Position numbers and translations under genes: made by a program
Notes under the pieces: generated by a model
Seen by the model: the letters and a program-made list of their open reading frames with translations, nothing else
What the model was told of the DNA's origin: nothing
Databases searched by the model: none
Shown: positions 44,781 through 54,942 of the stretch, piece by piece
Layout of the letters: the number at the start of each line of letters is the position of its first letter
Position numbering within the stretch: the first letter of the stretch is position 1
Source of the DNA: Eutreptiella sp. 'Long Island Sound 2002'
Taxonomy: Eukaryota > Euglenozoa > Euglenophyceae > Eutreptiales > Eutreptiaceae
DNA: 64,000 nucleotides
Assembly: GCA_964036045.1 (NCBI GenBank)
Contig: OZ038381.1
Coordinates: forward strand, 2,366,928 to 2,430,927
Reading direction: 5' to 3'

Positions 44781-45180
44781 TGTTTTGTGTTGTGTTGTGT
44801 TGTGTTGTGTTGTGATGTGTTGTGTTGTGTTGTGTTGTGTTGTGTTGTGTTGAGTTGTGTTGTGTTGTGTTGTGTTGTGTTGTGTTGTGTTGTGTTGTGT
44901 TGTGTTGTGTTGTGTTGTGTTGTGTTGTGTTGTGTTGTGTTGTGTTGACTTGTGTTGTGTTGTGTTGTGTTGTGTTGTGTTGTGTTGTGTTGTGTTGTGT
45001 TGTGTTGTGTCGTGTTGTGTTGCGTTGTGTTGTGTTGTGTCGTGCTGTGCTGTGTTGTGTTGTGTTGTGTTGTGTTGTGTTGTGTTGTGTTGTGTTGTGT
45101 TGTGTTGTGTTGTGTTGTGTTGTGTTGTGTTGTGTTGTGTTGTGTTGTGTTGTGTTGTGTTGTGTTGTGTTGTGTTGTGC
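44781..45180 (-). repeat. (CACAA)n tail of LINE-2 copy B
   Basis: About 400 bases of TTGTG units on plus with scattered single-base variants (for example GATGTG, GACTTG, TCGTG). It lies between the truncated 5' end of copy A and the 3' terminus of copy B. Confidence 0.95.
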
Positions 45181-45695
45181 TGAAGGCGCCGTTACCAGAA
45201 GGCAGTGGCCGGATGTCCACCCACGGGTACAGGTAAACGGGAAGGGTGTGTGTAGCGCGCGTGCCGCGTGTAATTGTGTGGTTACCGACAGAAAGAGGGG
45301 AGTTGGGGAAAATTGGATGTCCCACCAAGCGACCGCTCTCAGCCCAGTAGTTCCCGCCGCACCCCCTCCCTCTCCGCCTACTGGTGCAGGCGTAGCTCCT
45401 GCAACACCCACGGCATCGTGCTGCTTGGGCCCAGGCGGGCCTTCAGCAACGTGGCTCGTGCCTTGCCGCGGACATACTAGACTCTGATGGACTCCTTGAT
45501 GACGGTGCGGATGAATTTTGTTCCTAGCGCATGAGGCCAGGAGCACTCCATGTGGGCTCGCTGCATGGACGGGGTTCGCAAGGCCGCCGCCCACTATTCC
45601 ATTACAGCCGGCTCCCACAGCTGGTGGCGCACCGACGTAGCCGGTTTCCCCACCTTTTGATCTAGCCGCTGGCGAGCCGGTCCCCACTCATGGGA

Positions 45696-46586
45696 CTAGG
45701 CCGAGCAGGCCCATAGGTGGGGTGCCGTTTCGGGTTGAGCTCCACAGAGGAGGCATGTGGTGTCGAGCACCGTGTTCAGGCGGGAGGACCGGTGCGCCAA
45801 GACAGTCATCGTAGGGTTGTTGTCCATGCGGTGCGCCGTAATGTGGCGATGCTGGTCGCTGTCGAACCAGTCAAGGGGGAGACCACTACCGGACGTGCAC
45901 TTGACTCCCCATGGAGCCTCATAGCCGACCCGCGCCGGTATGGAGGCCTGATCTCGCCACAAGTCGCTCAGTGCCGTTGGGGAGAGCTGGCACTGGTCCC
46001 GGCATGTCACCGGGGGGAGAAAGGAGAAGGGGGCATATCCCCTGTGGTACACGGTCTCCACCAGGGTGGTCTTGGCCACCCGGCCTCCGATGACCGCTTT
46101 CGCAGGGTACGCGGGCACTGCGCTCGGGATCCAGTCCTTGGGTGCAGCTTGCCACCGCAGTGAGGGTACCCGCAGGAGAAGCACCAGGACGGCGCTGTAG
46201 CGGGCAAGCCACGCCCTGAGGCCGGGGATACCTTTGCGGGCAGGCACTCTCTCCTTAAGGGTTCGTTCCCCTTTGATGCGGCGGTCTGCCGTGTACAAAT
46301 CGCCGAGGTGGTGGTATCCCAGAGCCTGCACCGTCTCGTAGACGGTCGGGGGGATGACCAGTTGCGTGACATCGCCGTACTGGGTGGGGTACACCTCCAC
46401 CCGGGGGGCGGGGGCCCCCATTGCCCCCGCTCTTGGTCCGCCAGGGCCCCGCACCAGGATGCAGGTCGTCCCCGAGCATGGGCCCGGCATAGACATAGGT
46501 AAGGACACCTCATCCACCACCCGATGCAGCGTACTGATGAGGTGGGGGCACCACGGATGGCGGGTGTATTGTTCTGGGGTGAGCAC
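45696..46586 (-). CDS. LINE-2 copy B: post-RT region and CCHC motif of ORF2
   Basis: 296 open codons. The first 200 match the post-RT region of copy C (ALGYHHLGDLYTADRRIKGE, then WQAAPKDWIPSAVPAYPAKA). After VYHRGY the sequence jumps directly to the region that follows RNase H in copies A and C (FSFLPPVTCRDQ), so the RNase H is deleted in frame. It ends with CLLCGAQPETAPHLWAC. The length is unusual only because of that deletion. Confidence 0.8.
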   Translation of the reverse strand: MLTPEQYTRHPWCPHLISTLHRVVDEVSLPMSMPGPCSGTTCILVRGPGGPRAGAMGAPAPRVEVYPTQYGDVTQLVIPPTVYETVQALGYHHLGDLYTADRRIKGERTLKERVPARKGIPGLRAWLARYSAVLVLLLRVPSLRWQAAPKDWIPSAVPAYPAKAVIGGRVAKTTLVETVYHRGYAPFSFLPPVTCRDQCQLSPTALSDLWRDQASIPARVGYEAPWGVKCTSGSGLPLDWFDSDQHRHITAHRMDNNPTMTVLAHRSSRLNTVLDTTCLLCGAQPETAPHLWACSA

Positions 46587-46730
46587 GGCAGGGCATCCCC
46601 CTTTGGGCGCTTGGTGGGCCTAGAGGGTATAGGCCTGGGACTCTCTAAAGTCCTCCCTTGGCCAGGCACCCTGCCGGACCCATTCTCGGGCGGCCGCGGC
46701 TTGCCACGAGTGCGAGGACCGGGTCAAGCC

Positions 46731-47210
46731 CTAGCAGCCATGCTCCCAGGGCCCCAAGAGTGCATCGGTGTGGGCACGGCGGGAGATTCCCGTCATGTGC
46801 TTGTACCCCCGTACCATCAGGGCATCATTCGGGGCGTGCACCTGGGCCGTGGGGTGGTAGACGCCGGCCAGGGGGAGTAGTTTGCTCCGGAGTTTTGCCA
46901 TGAGCACCATCATGGCCGCGACCGGGGAGAGCCGCTGGGGGCGTAGTTGCTTCCACACCGCCGCCCGCACCTTTGGCAGGTTGCGGGGGGCTGTGGGTGT
47001 GCCCTGGAGGTAGATGTCGGTCCCCATATAGGGGAGGACCCGGGAGGGCTGGATCTTCGGGGCTCCGGCCAACGCCTCCTCCCGTTGCTCCGGGCTATCC
47101 GTTATCCATGTGCGGCCCACGTGTCGGGCTACGGCTGCTGGAGTGGGCGAGCGCAGTGGTTGGGGGTCGGAGGTCAACCCGTGGTGGATCTTGCGGTCCG
47201 GGGTGTCCAC
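46731..47210 (-). CDS. LINE-2 copy B: RT C-terminal palm/thumb
   Basis: 160 codons aligning with copy C 53574-54000. Key block YMGTDIYLQGTPTAPRNLPK (the YLG-like RT motif after the catalytic loop) is followed by a thumb helix (AVWKQLRPQRLSP). Upstream in the same frame lies the catalytic loop at about 47295-47312, where Trp-Val-Asp-Asp of copy C is stop-Val-Asp-Asp. Confidence 0.75.
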   Translation of the reverse strand: MDTPDRKIHHGLTSDPQPLRSPTPAAVARHVGRTWITDSPEQREEALAGAPKIQPSRVLPYMGTDIYLQGTPTAPRNLPKVRAAVWKQLRPQRLSPVAAMMVLMAKLRSKLLPLAGVYHPTAQVHAPNDALMVRGYKHMTGISRRAHTDALLGPWEHGC

Positions 47211-47306
47211 CCTGAGGATACCCTGATAGTACGTCCGCTGATCCCATAAGACCCCCTAGATAGGGCGGGTGTCGCCCCGTTCCACGAGGACTATTGTGTC
47301 GTCCAC

Positions 47307-47309
47307 CTA
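47307..47309 (-). other. TAG replacing Trp beside the RT catalytic VDD, copy B
   Basis: Copy C reads Met-Trp-Val-Asp-Asp at 54105-54119. Copy B reads Met-stop-Val-Asp-Asp. TGG to TAG is a single transition. Confidence 0.85.
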
Positions 47310-47764
47310 CATGACCCCCGGGAAGCGAAAAGGTTGTACCGCGGAAGCGCGGTATGCGGTGTCCATGAAGCGTAGAAGGCGGAGAGCCGCCGTTGTGCCC
47401 ATGTGGACCCCTTGGATGGTCCATTGGGGGGTTCCCAAGAGATGCGTTAGGGTACTCAATTGCGACGCAATTGCGACGCGCCCAGGGGAAGGGCATATAA
47501 GAAGCCCTTAGTGTGGATGGCTAGGTGGCTAGCCTCCCCCAGGCCCACACGGGCTCCCACGATGCAGTGGACGTCCTGGGCCATCACGTCGGATTTCGAT
47601 TTCGCGAGGTCAGTAATCAGGACGTCCACCACCCGGTGCTAAAGGTTGACGAGGTCCAACTTCATGTGCACCGTGCGGACCACTTCCTGGAGGGACACTC
47701 CCCGCATACCTCCTACGAGGCAAGGGCCCCCCAGGGCCCGCTCGTAAATGGCTGTCGCCAGGGA

Positions 47765-48283
47765 TTACAAAGCCATGGGCTCCAGCTGGGACATGTGGGA
47801 GGAGATGGTGATGCCCCCGAGGTTCACCTCCTGGACGGGCTGGTCGGGGTTTTTGAGGAGCAGGCTGACTCGACCACGCCTGCCCACGGTGCGGCATACT
47901 TGGGGGCTGCGCATGACCGCGCACAGGGTATCCTGGTCCGCCTCCGTCAGGTGAGGGTACCAGGAGATGTCGATGCAGTCCGCCTCTGGTAGGTGGAGGT
48001 CCGGGCCCCGAGGTTGTCGGATTGTACTCCCCAGAGGTGGCGAGGCCCGACATAGTCCGTCCTGGCCGGCACGGCATGCTGCGGTAGGAGCTTGAGATAC
48101 TGTTGGAAATGTGCCCACCTTACGGGGTCGTCCCCGATACGGTAGATGTGGCCCTGGAGCCGCATTCGGCTCGCATACAGGGCAGACAAGGATTTCCCGG
48201 GGTTCAGGACCGCCTTGCTGTCCAAGGGAATTCCAGAGATATCCCGCGGGGGCCCCCGGCTGCGCCGCTGCACCTCTCGCCAC
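47765..48283 (-). CDS. LINE-2 copy B: RT fingers region
   Basis: 172 codons; the later half is in the true frame. DISWYPHLTEADQDTLCAVM, then VSLLLKNPDQPVQEVNLGGI align with copy C VTLLMKNPDQPIQEADLRGI, which corresponds to the RT motif where LINEs read LxPK...RPI. Part of a polymerase; inactive in this copy. Confidence 0.65.
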   Translation of the reverse strand: MARGAAAQPGAPAGYLWNSLGQQGGPEPREILVCPVCEPNAAPGPHLPYRGRPRKVGTFPTVSQAPTAACRAGQDGLCRASPPLGSTIRQPRGPDLHLPEADCIDISWYPHLTEADQDTLCAVMRSPQVCRTVGRRGRVSLLLKNPDQPVQEVNLGGITISSHMSQLEPMAL

Positions 48284-48555
48284 TGCTCTGGGGTGCGCCG
48301 GAGGTTCCGGGTCTCCTAGGTCCTCTGGAGGGCCCGGCGGTTGGTATCCCAGAGGCTCTGCTGGCGTTGAGCCTCCTCCGGCGCTACGAGACTCCTTTTG
48401 AGGGTGTGCCCCACCGCCACGGAGTTGCCCAGCATGCTGTGGGCAGCTGTTGTGAAACGCCCCACGGAGGGGAGCATACTGCGCGCCGGGAAAGGCGGCT
48501 GTGGGGGCTGTGGGGGCGAGGGGGAGGCCAGCTCTGCCGGGCGTGTCCGGAGGCG

Positions 48556-49140
48556 TTAGTGCCGGAAACGGAGGGCCCGGACCCTTCCCGCGGCGTGGGC
48601 CCGATCATAGATGGCTCGTTGCAGGCCTTCTAGGCATCGGGTTGGGGCGAGCTGGGGGTCCATGTCCCTCCTGCGGAGCACCGAGCTCTGTAAGTCTGCC
48701 GTATCCACTGGGGATAGGGCTACTGGGCCTAGGTGGTACTCCGGCGTGCGAGATACCGTATTGGGTTTGTCCAGTCGGGCAACCGGGTGGGCGACGGTGA
48801 ACAGGAGGGGGACATCCTGGTCCGATGGGAGGGTGCTTCCCCAGTAGTGGTAGGAAGCTATCGTGAACGTCACCTCGTGGTGGCGGGCGACCGTGTGGAT
48901 GCGGGAGCGCGCTGCCCCTTGGAAACGGGTGTATCTCTGTGGCGGGACCGGGTGCAGGTCTAACGGGTCCTTGATGGGCCTCATGTTGGTCCTTTGCGGG
49001 ACAGGCCGCAGTGGTGGGGTCTCCATAAGCGGCTGGTGTTGCACCACACCAGGGCCGGCTCGTCTGCGGAGCTTCCCGGCGCCGGGGGGGGGGCGGCGCC
49101 CGGGCGCGATCCGGGTCTTGGGGTGCCGTGGGCAGGCCAT
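48556..49140 (-). CDS. LINE-2 copy B: leader fused to C-terminal half of APE endonuclease
   Basis: About the first 55 residues are the 5' leader reading frame (PPLRPVPQRTNMR). They are fused by deletion to endonuclease sequence: LDLHPVPPQRYTRFQGAARS, then SRIHTVA (for SRID), SYHYWGSTLPSDQDVPLLF (for SDH). The inverted copy C has SHIDTVA and SDHHVPLL at the same places, so B has lost two catalytic-motif residues. Confidence 0.7.
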   Translation of the reverse strand: MACPRHPKTRIAPGRRPPPGAGKLRRRAGPGVVQHQPLMETPPLRPVPQRTNMRPIKDPLDLHPVPPQRYTRFQGAARSRIHTVARHHEVTFTIASYHYWGSTLPSDQDVPLLFTVAHPVARLDKPNTVSRTPEYHLGPVALSPVDTADLQSSVLRRRDMDPQLAPTRCLEGLQRAIYDRAHAAGRVRALRFRH

Positions 49141-50970
49141 CTGTTGGATGGGGGTTGGCCACGGGGGCTAGCTGGGCATTAGGGGGCGCGGGCTGCTGGC
49201 CTGCCTGAGGGGGGTCCACTCCCACCGGGTCCTAGGACAGCTCCGTGCCCGACGACAGCGAGCACTTAGGGGCCCCTGACTCAGGGCCATTTGCTATTTC
49301 CTTCATTGGTTTTGGCTGACCGGGGCCCTACCCGGGGGGTTGGGGGCGCCGTGCCACAGTGGGCAGGCACCGGCAAAGCCGGCTGCCCCGGCCTCCCGTG
49401 CTAGTTGCCTTAGGCTTGGGCTAGCCGGCCAGGTTTTTGGGCCGCTTTTGCAGCAGCTTAGGCGCCGCATCTCGGCTTGCCGGTTGTTGGCGATCAGGGG
49501 CCGGGGACGAGGGCGTAGGCTGCTCGTCAGGGCGTACCGGGGGTTGGGTTGGGTTGGGTTGGGTCAAGGCCTCGCCTGGTCGCCTACCCACGGTCCGCGC
49601 CGCCTTCCCTGCGGGACCCGACTGGGCGGCCGTACCCGGGTGTCCGGTCACAAGGCCTACCGGACTGTTGACCGCCCCCAGACCCCGCGGTGGCGCTCGC
49701 GGGCGGGAGATGCCGCCGTGCCTGTGTGTATGTGCCCTTGTGTGTCTGAGGGGGGGGGGGGGAGGGCTGTGGCACACCTGCTTGCTCCATTGTTGTTCGG
49801 CGTTGGCGCGGGGAAGTGTGTGCCTGGTGCTCCAGGCCCCGGCAGGGAGGCTGGAGAGCCTGACGCTGAGCCCGCCGGGGGAGATGTGGGCCTGGGCTCG
49901 CAACCTCCACGTCACAAGGACATGCTACCCAACCACTCCACGACTGCCTATTGGCACGGGAAGGCGGTGGTACGTGGCACGACTGGGGTCAGACCCGCAC
50001 TCCTTGACTGCCTTAGGCACAGGTGGTGCTGCCTCGCGGGCTGGGTCCGGCTCCCACGGCCGAGGGCGTACCCTGGGCAGATGGAGGGGCACCAGGGCAC
50101 AGAGTGTGCTTCCCTGCCCTGGGTGCCACCAGTGCTGGCTGCACTGGCTGCGGCGCTACAGCCCGCGTAGACGAGGGGGCCCAGAGGGCACCACACCCGA
50201 ATGGCCTCTCCGTTGAGGAAGGGGGGGGGGGGGGCAGGGGTCGGCTGGTGGCTGTCTGGCCTCCAGGGGTCACCCACAACTGCACTGGAGTGCACGGGGC
50301 TGTGCTGGCCTAGGCGTCTGTGATGAAGTTGGAGGGGCACGTGCACACCTGGAGGTTCCCTGGGCACGCCGCTCAAGGGATACCCACAGCGGTCAAGCTG
50401 TGAGCCCTTCACAGCCTCCACTTTTAGGCCCTGAGGGCGCCGACTCCGTGCACCCCTCCCGTCGGGGGCGCAGGCTGGGGGGGGGGGGGGTAGGGTGGTG
50501 GATGGGTCTACCTGTTCACTTGTGTGGGAGAGGAGGACCACCTGCTGGGTTACCATGCGGGTCCCAGATCCCAACATACTTGTCGCTCGGAGTCCGCTCC
50601 CTGAGGGACCTCGATCACCATGTGACGGCCTGCAGTGAGGGTGCGAGGGCATGCGGGGGGGGGGGGGGGTGCTGGGCCTGCTTTCGGTCCGGCCCCATTT
50701 CTGTTGGGGGGGGTGGGGGCAGCAAAAGGTCTGCTCCCCTGTTTCCTGGTCCCCAAGAGGAACCAGCCCACGGCCTGCACCCTCGCTTTGTGGTGGCTGA
50801 AATTTGGGCCGACAGAGCGTACCGGGGGGGGGGGGGGGGGGAGGTACGTTGGCCGGGGCCACACAGTAGTGCCGGCAGTGTCGGCTACCGGCCAACGGGT
50901 GGGCTGCCCAACCTGTGCTGGCTTCTCGTGCGGCGAGTGATGAACAACATCGGCGATGAACGACGTTGTA
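48975..50970 (-). promoter_or_regulatory. LINE-2 copy B: 5' leader
   Basis: About 2 kb with no intact frame, Pro/Gly-rich when translated. The stretch 49265-49530 matches copy C 58426-58663. The first 150 bases of the leader (50820-50970) match copy C 58650-58691 plus 59155-59262. About 1.3 kb between them has no match in copy C. It carries G runs of 13-18 at 49750, 50221, 50477, 50655 and 50824, and a GGGTT run at 49541. Probably contains the internal promoter (inference). Confidence 0.6.
49541..49564. repeat. (GGGTT)n short tandem repeat
   Basis: Four GGGTT units plus GGGT, inside the leader of copy B. G-quadruplex-capable; telomere-like in appearance only. Confidence 0.9.
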
Positions 50971-51145
50971 TTGTGTTGTGTTGTGTTGTGTTGTGTTGTG
51001 TTGTGTTGTGTTGTGTTATTTTGTGTTGTGTTGTGTTGTGTTGTGTTGTGTTGTGTTGTGTTGTGTTGTGTTGTGTTGTGTTGTGTTGTGTTGTGTTGTG
51101 CTGTGTTGTGTTGTGTTGTGTTGCGTTGCGTTGTGCTGTGTTGTG
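50971..51145 (-). repeat. (CACAA)n tail of LINE-2 copy C, adjoining the 5' end of copy B
   Basis: About 35 TTGTG units on plus with a few variants (TTATT, CTGTG, GCGTT). The high end joins the copy C 3' terminus and the low end the copy B 5' terminus. Confidence 0.95.
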
Positions 51146-51651
51146 CCGAAGGCGCTGTTACCAGAAGGCAATGGCCGGGGTGTCTACCCACGGGTACAGG
51201 TAAACAGGAGGGCGGTCTGTGTAGCGTGTGCGCTTTGTGTAAGTGTGTGGTTATCAGCGGAAAGAGGGGGAGTCGGGGAAACCTGGGTGTCACCCTCCTG
51301 GGGATAGCTGTCATCTCAGAAGTTCCCGCTGTACTCCCTCTCTTTCCGCCTGCTGGTGCAAGCGTACCCCCTGCAACACCCACGCCATCGTGCTGCTCGG
51401 GCTCAGGCGGGCTTTCAGCAACGTGGCACATGCCTTGGCGTGGGCGCACCGGACTGTGATGGACTCCTCGATGACCGTGCAGATGAACTCTGTCCGTAGC
51501 ATGTGGGGCCCAGAGCACTCCATGTGGCCCGCTGCATGGAGGGGGTCCGCAAGGCTGCCGCCCACTGCTTCATCACAGCCGGCTCCCGTAGCTAGTGGCG
51601 CACGGAAACAACCCGTTTTCCCACCTTTTGATCTGGCCACTCTGTTAGCCG

Positions 51652-52032
51652 CTAGCGAGCCGGCCCCCACTCATGGGACTGAGCCGAGCATGCCCATAGG
51701 TGGGGTGCCGTTTCGGGCTGCGCTCCAGAGAGGAGGCACGTGGTTTGCAGTACCGTGTCTCGGTGGAAAGACCCGTGCACCGGGACAGTCAGCGTTGGTA
51801 TGTTGTCCATGCGGTGCGCCGTAATGTGGCACTGTTGGTCGCTTACAAACCAGTCAATGGGGACACCACTACCGGATGTGTAGTTTGCTCCCCATCGGGC
51901 CTCATAGCCGGTCTGTGCTGGTGTGTGGAGGCCCAATCCTACAACTGGTCGCTCAGCGCCGTTGGGGAGAGCTGGCACTGGTCCTGGTAGGTCACCGGGG
52001 GGAGGAAGGAGAAGGGGCCCCGGAGGAGCCAC
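51652..52032 (-). CDS. LINE-2 copy C: C-terminal CCHC region, damaged
   Basis: Aligns with copy A 43753-44151. The zinc motif reads CLLSGAQPETAPHLWAC, so the second Cys is Ser and metal binding is probably lost. DWFVSDQQCHITAHRMDN precedes it, as in A and B. Confidence 0.7.
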   Translation of the reverse strand: MAPPGPLLLPPPGDLPGPVPALPNGAERPVVGLGLHTPAQTGYEARWGANYTSGSGVPIDWFVSDQQCHITAHRMDNIPTLTVPVHGSFHRDTVLQTTCLLSGAQPETAPHLWACSAQSHEWGPAR

Positions 52033-52495
52033 GTCGGGTCTACCTCTGGCGGCGCCTGCGTCGCCGCATCAACACGGACGTTCAGGTCCGTTATCTAGTG
52101 CGACTGTGTGGTAACCACGCTGATGGCTGAGGTCGGGGAGAGGCGTCGGTCAGTGCGTAGAGCTGGTGTATACCATCTCTACAATGGCCTCCTTCCTGAT
52201 AGGTTCGGAAGGCCCCTACCGCCGCCTCAGGGTCTGGCCCCAGCGAAAATACCCCTGGCTGTTGCGCCAGCCTGCGGACGTACGAGAGGAGTATCATGGC
52301 CTGCCCCTCTTGGGAGGTGCCCCCCCCGGAGGCCACGTGGGTCCGGTCGGCCTCAGGACCGCTGTGGGCGACCCCTGCCATAGCCATGCCTACCTGCGTG
52401 GTTACGGCATCCACTGCGGCCACGGTGCCGCGGAGAGTTGCTAGCGCCGGCAGGTCATGGAACCAGATGCTTGGCTTGACCTCGGGGGCTAGCAC
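52033..52495 (-). pseudogene. LINE-2 copy C: RNase H of ORF2
   Basis: First strand AAVDAVTTQVGMAMAGVAHS with Asp near 52411, then QEGQAMILLSYVRRL (place of the Glu), GPDPEAAVGAFRTY (third acid) and, in another frame, SH-stop-ITDLNVRVDAATQ (the His/Asp motif). The stop at 52095-52097 is TAG where copy A has TGG (Trp). RNase H lies between RT and CCHC, the reverse of LINE-1. Identification rests on motif order and spacing. Confidence 0.6.
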
Positions 52496-52802
52496 TTACG
52501 GGGGGTATCCACGGCCACAGCGGCAGTGTTGTGGTGACGGTTACCAGGGGGGCCGGCGATGCCTGTGCCCATTGCCAGTAAGCGTCTGCCGGAGGCTTGG
52601 GCATCCACACGATAGAAGGTGCCCATACCCCCGCGCTCCGTAGCTAGCCCACGGACACATGGTGATGGTCGTCCCATGGTTGGGCATGTAGGGGCGCGTT
52701 GACCTGCACTTGGACGCCCAGAAGGGCCACTAGGAGGCGGTGTAGTCGGGTGTCGCTCGGCAGCGTTTCTGGGGGATGGCAACGCACCCGGAGCTCCGGC
52801 GC

Positions 52803-53546
52803 CTAGTCTTTGGCCTCCATGGCAGCCTTCATGGTAGTCATCACCTTGATGGGATAGCCCCCGTGGTACACCGTCTCCATCCGGGTGGTCTTGGCCACCC
52901 GGCCTCCGATGACCACTTCCGCCGGGCATGCGGGCACGGCACCCGGGATCCAGTCCTTAGGCGCAGTCTGCCACCGCGGCCGGTGCACCCACAGTAGGGG
53001 CGCCAGTATGGCGCCATGGCGGGGCAGCCATACCCTAAGGCCGGGGATACCCTTGCGGGCTGGCGCCCGCTCCTTAAGGGTTCGTTCCCCTTTGATGTGG
53101 TGGTCTTCTGTGTACAGGTCTCCCAGGTGGTGGTATCCTAGAGCCCGCCGCGCTTTGTAGACGGTCGGGGGGGTGACCACCTGCACGACATTCCCGTATT
53201 GGTTCGGGTATACCCCGACCTGGGGGGCGGGGGCTGCCGCCGCCCCTGCCCGAGATCCGCCAAGGCCCCGCACCACGATGGGGGTCGTCCCTGAGCAGGG
53301 GCCCGGCATCCACATGGGCATGGACACTTGATCCACTACCCGCTGCAGCGTAGCGATGAGGTGGGGGCACCATAGATGGTGGGTGTACTGCGCTGGGGTG
53401 AGCACCGCAGGGCATCCCCCTCTGAGCGCTTGGTGTGCCTGAAGGGCATAGGTTTGGGACTCCAGAAAGTCCTCCTTATCCCAAGCTCCATGCCAGACCC
53501 ACTCCCGGGCGACCGCAGCCTGCCACGAGTGTGAGGACCGGGTCAA
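52803..53546 (-). CDS. LINE-2 copy C: post-RT region of ORF2
   Basis: 247 open codons, similar to copy B 45696-46586 over its first 200. Motifs shared by both copies: WCPHLIATLQRVVDQVSMPM, GYHHLGDLYTEDHHIKGERT, and WQTAPKDWIPGAVPACPAEV. No named domain; it bridges the RT thumb and the RNase H. Ends in a stop just before the RNase H region. Confidence 0.7.
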   Translation of the reverse strand: MTRSSHSWQAAVAREWVWHGAWDKEDFLESQTYALQAHQALRGGCPAVLTPAQYTHHLWCPHLIATLQRVVDQVSMPMWMPGPCSGTTPIVVRGLGGSRAGAAAAPAPQVGVYPNQYGNVVQVVTPPTVYKARRALGYHHLGDLYTEDHHIKGERTLKERAPARKGIPGLRVWLPRHGAILAPLLWVHRPRWQTAPKDWIPGAVPACPAEVVIGGRVAKTTRMETVYHGGYPIKVMTTMKAAMEAKD

Positions 53547-53573
53547 GCCCTAGTAGCCATGCTCCCAGGGCCC

Positions 53574-54416
53574 CTAGAGTGCTTGGGCGTGGGCATGGCG
53601 GCATATTCCCGTCATGTGCTTGTATGCCCGCACCACAGGGTGCATTTGCCGCGTGCCCCTGAGCCGTGGGGCGGTAGACGTGGCGAGGGGGAGCAGTTTG
53701 CTCGGGAGCTTCGCCATCATGGCCGAGTCCGGGGAGAGTCGCTGGGGGCGGAGCTGCTTCCACACCGCCGCCCTGACCTCCGGTAGGTTACGGGGGGCCG
53801 TGGGTGTGCCCTGGAGGTAGATGTCCGTCCCCATATAGCGGAGAAGTCCGGAGGGCTGGATCTCTGGGGCCCCGGCCAATGCCGCCTCCCATTGCTCCGG
53901 GCTATCTGTTGCCCACGCGTGGCCTACGTGTCGGGCTACGGCCTCCGGAGTGGGCGAGCGTAGGGGCTGAGGGTCGGCAGTCGACCCGTGCTGGATTTTG
54001 CGGTCCGGGACATCCACCCGCAGGATTCCCTGGTAGTATGTCCGTTGGTCCAACAGGACTCCCTGTATAGGGCGGGTGTCGCCTCGCTCCAGGATGATGA
54101 TCGTGTCGTCCACCCACATGAGCCCCGGGAAGCAAAAAGGCTGTACCGCAGGGGCCGTGTACGCGATGTCCATGAAGCGTAGGACCGGGAGAGCCGCCGT
54201 TGCGCCTGCATGGACCCCCTGGATAGTGCTCGGGGGGTACCCAAGAGCTGGGCTAGGGTACTCGACTGCCAGTGGCAGGGTGCACGAGAAGCACTCAGTG
54301 TGGGTGGGGAGGTGGTCCGCCTCTCCCAGGCCCGCCCGGGCCCCCACGATGGGGTGGATGTCCTGGGCAATCACGTCGCAGGATTTCGCGAGGTCGGTAA
54401 TCAGGACGTCCACCAC
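53574..54416 (-). CDS. LINE-2 copy C: RT palm and thumb
   Basis: 280 open codons. Catalytic motif A is LITDLAKSCD (residues 5-14). The motif B position reads GVHAGATAALPVLRFMDIAY at 67-86, where most LINEs have GxxQG. Motif C is WVDD at 101-104 (54105-54116). YMGTDIYLQGTPTAPRNLPE follows near 197. All catalytic Asp are present. The family is highly divergent, with W for Y in YADD and A for Q in motif B. It is separated from the fingers by a frameshift near 54425. Confidence 0.85.
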   Translation of the reverse strand: MVDVLITDLAKSCDVIAQDIHPIVGARAGLGEADHLPTHTECFSCTLPLAVEYPSPALGYPPSTIQGVHAGATAALPVLRFMDIAYTAPAVQPFCFPGLMWVDDTIIILERGDTRPIQGVLLDQRTYYQGILRVDVPDRKIQHGSTADPQPLRSPTPEAVARHVGHAWATDSPEQWEAALAGAPEIQPSGLLRYMGTDIYLQGTPTAPRNLPEVRAAVWKQLRPQRLSPDSAMMAKLPSKLLPLATSTAPRLRGTRQMHPVVRAYKHMTGICRHAHAQAL

Positions 54417-54429
54417 TCAGTGCTTAAGC

Positions 54430-54717
54430 CTAGCGAGTTCCAACTTCATGTGCACCGTGCGGACCACTTCCTGGAGGGACACCCCTCGCATGCCTCCCAC
54501 GAGGCAAGGCCCCCCCCAGAGCCCGCTCGTATATAGCTGTCGCCATGGCGTAAAACGCCGTGGGCTCCAGCTTTGAGAAGGGGGAGCAGATGGCTATGCC
54601 CCGCAGGTCAGCCTCCTGAATGGGCTGGTCGGGGTTTTTCATGAGCAAAGTGACCGGACTGCGCCTGCCCACTGTGCGGCATATTGGGGGGCTGCGCATG
54701 ACCGCGCAAAGAATCAC
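54430..54717 (-). CDS. LINE-2 copy C: RT fingers
   Basis: VTLLMKNPDQPIQEADLRGI, then LEPTAFYAMATAIYERALGG match the RT region that reads PK..RPI..L in other LINEs. Just upstream, in a shifted frame (about 54800), is SGKAPGPDLRL, the classic LINE KAPGPD motif, which confirms orientation and identity. Confidence 0.75.
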   Translation of the reverse strand: MILCAVMRSPPICRTVGRRSPVTLLMKNPDQPIQEADLRGIAICSPFSKLEPTAFYAMATAIYERALGGALPRGRHARGVPPGSGPHGAHEVGTR

Positions 54718-54942
54718 CTAGTCGGCCCCCGTCACGTGACGGTACCAGGAGATGTCTACGCAAACGTCCACCTCTGGCAGGCGGAGGTCCGGGCCGGGGG
54801 CCTTGCCAGATTGTACTTCCCAGAGGAGGCGAGGCTGGACATAGTCTATCCGAGCCGGCAGGGCATGTTGTGGCAGGAGCTCCAAGTACCGTTGGAAATG
54901 GGCCCACCGTTCGGGGTCGTCTCGGATCCGGTAGGTGTGGCC

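Larger units (their letters stand above)
45181..50970 (-). mobile_element. LINE-2 copy B, complete ends, two internal deletions
   Basis: Minus strand, 5.8 kb. The 5' terminus (element sense TACAACGTCGTTCATCGCCG) is identical in position to that of copy C, and the 3' end matches A and C. Compared with copy C it lacks ORF1 and the N-terminal half of the endonuclease (join near 48975), and lacks the RNase H (join near 46030). The RT palm has a TAG for Trp just before VDD. It is non-functional. Confidence 0.85.

Noticed and set aside
44822-45487. Cys/Val-rich or Thr/Gln/His/Asn-rich proteins across the TTGTG tracts
   Set aside because: Translations of a pentamer repeat; every frame repeats every 15 bases.
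49541-49564. Internal telomere block (GGGTT)n
   Set aside because: Only four units, inside a LINE-2 leader, and not a known telomere unit; kept as a simple repeat.
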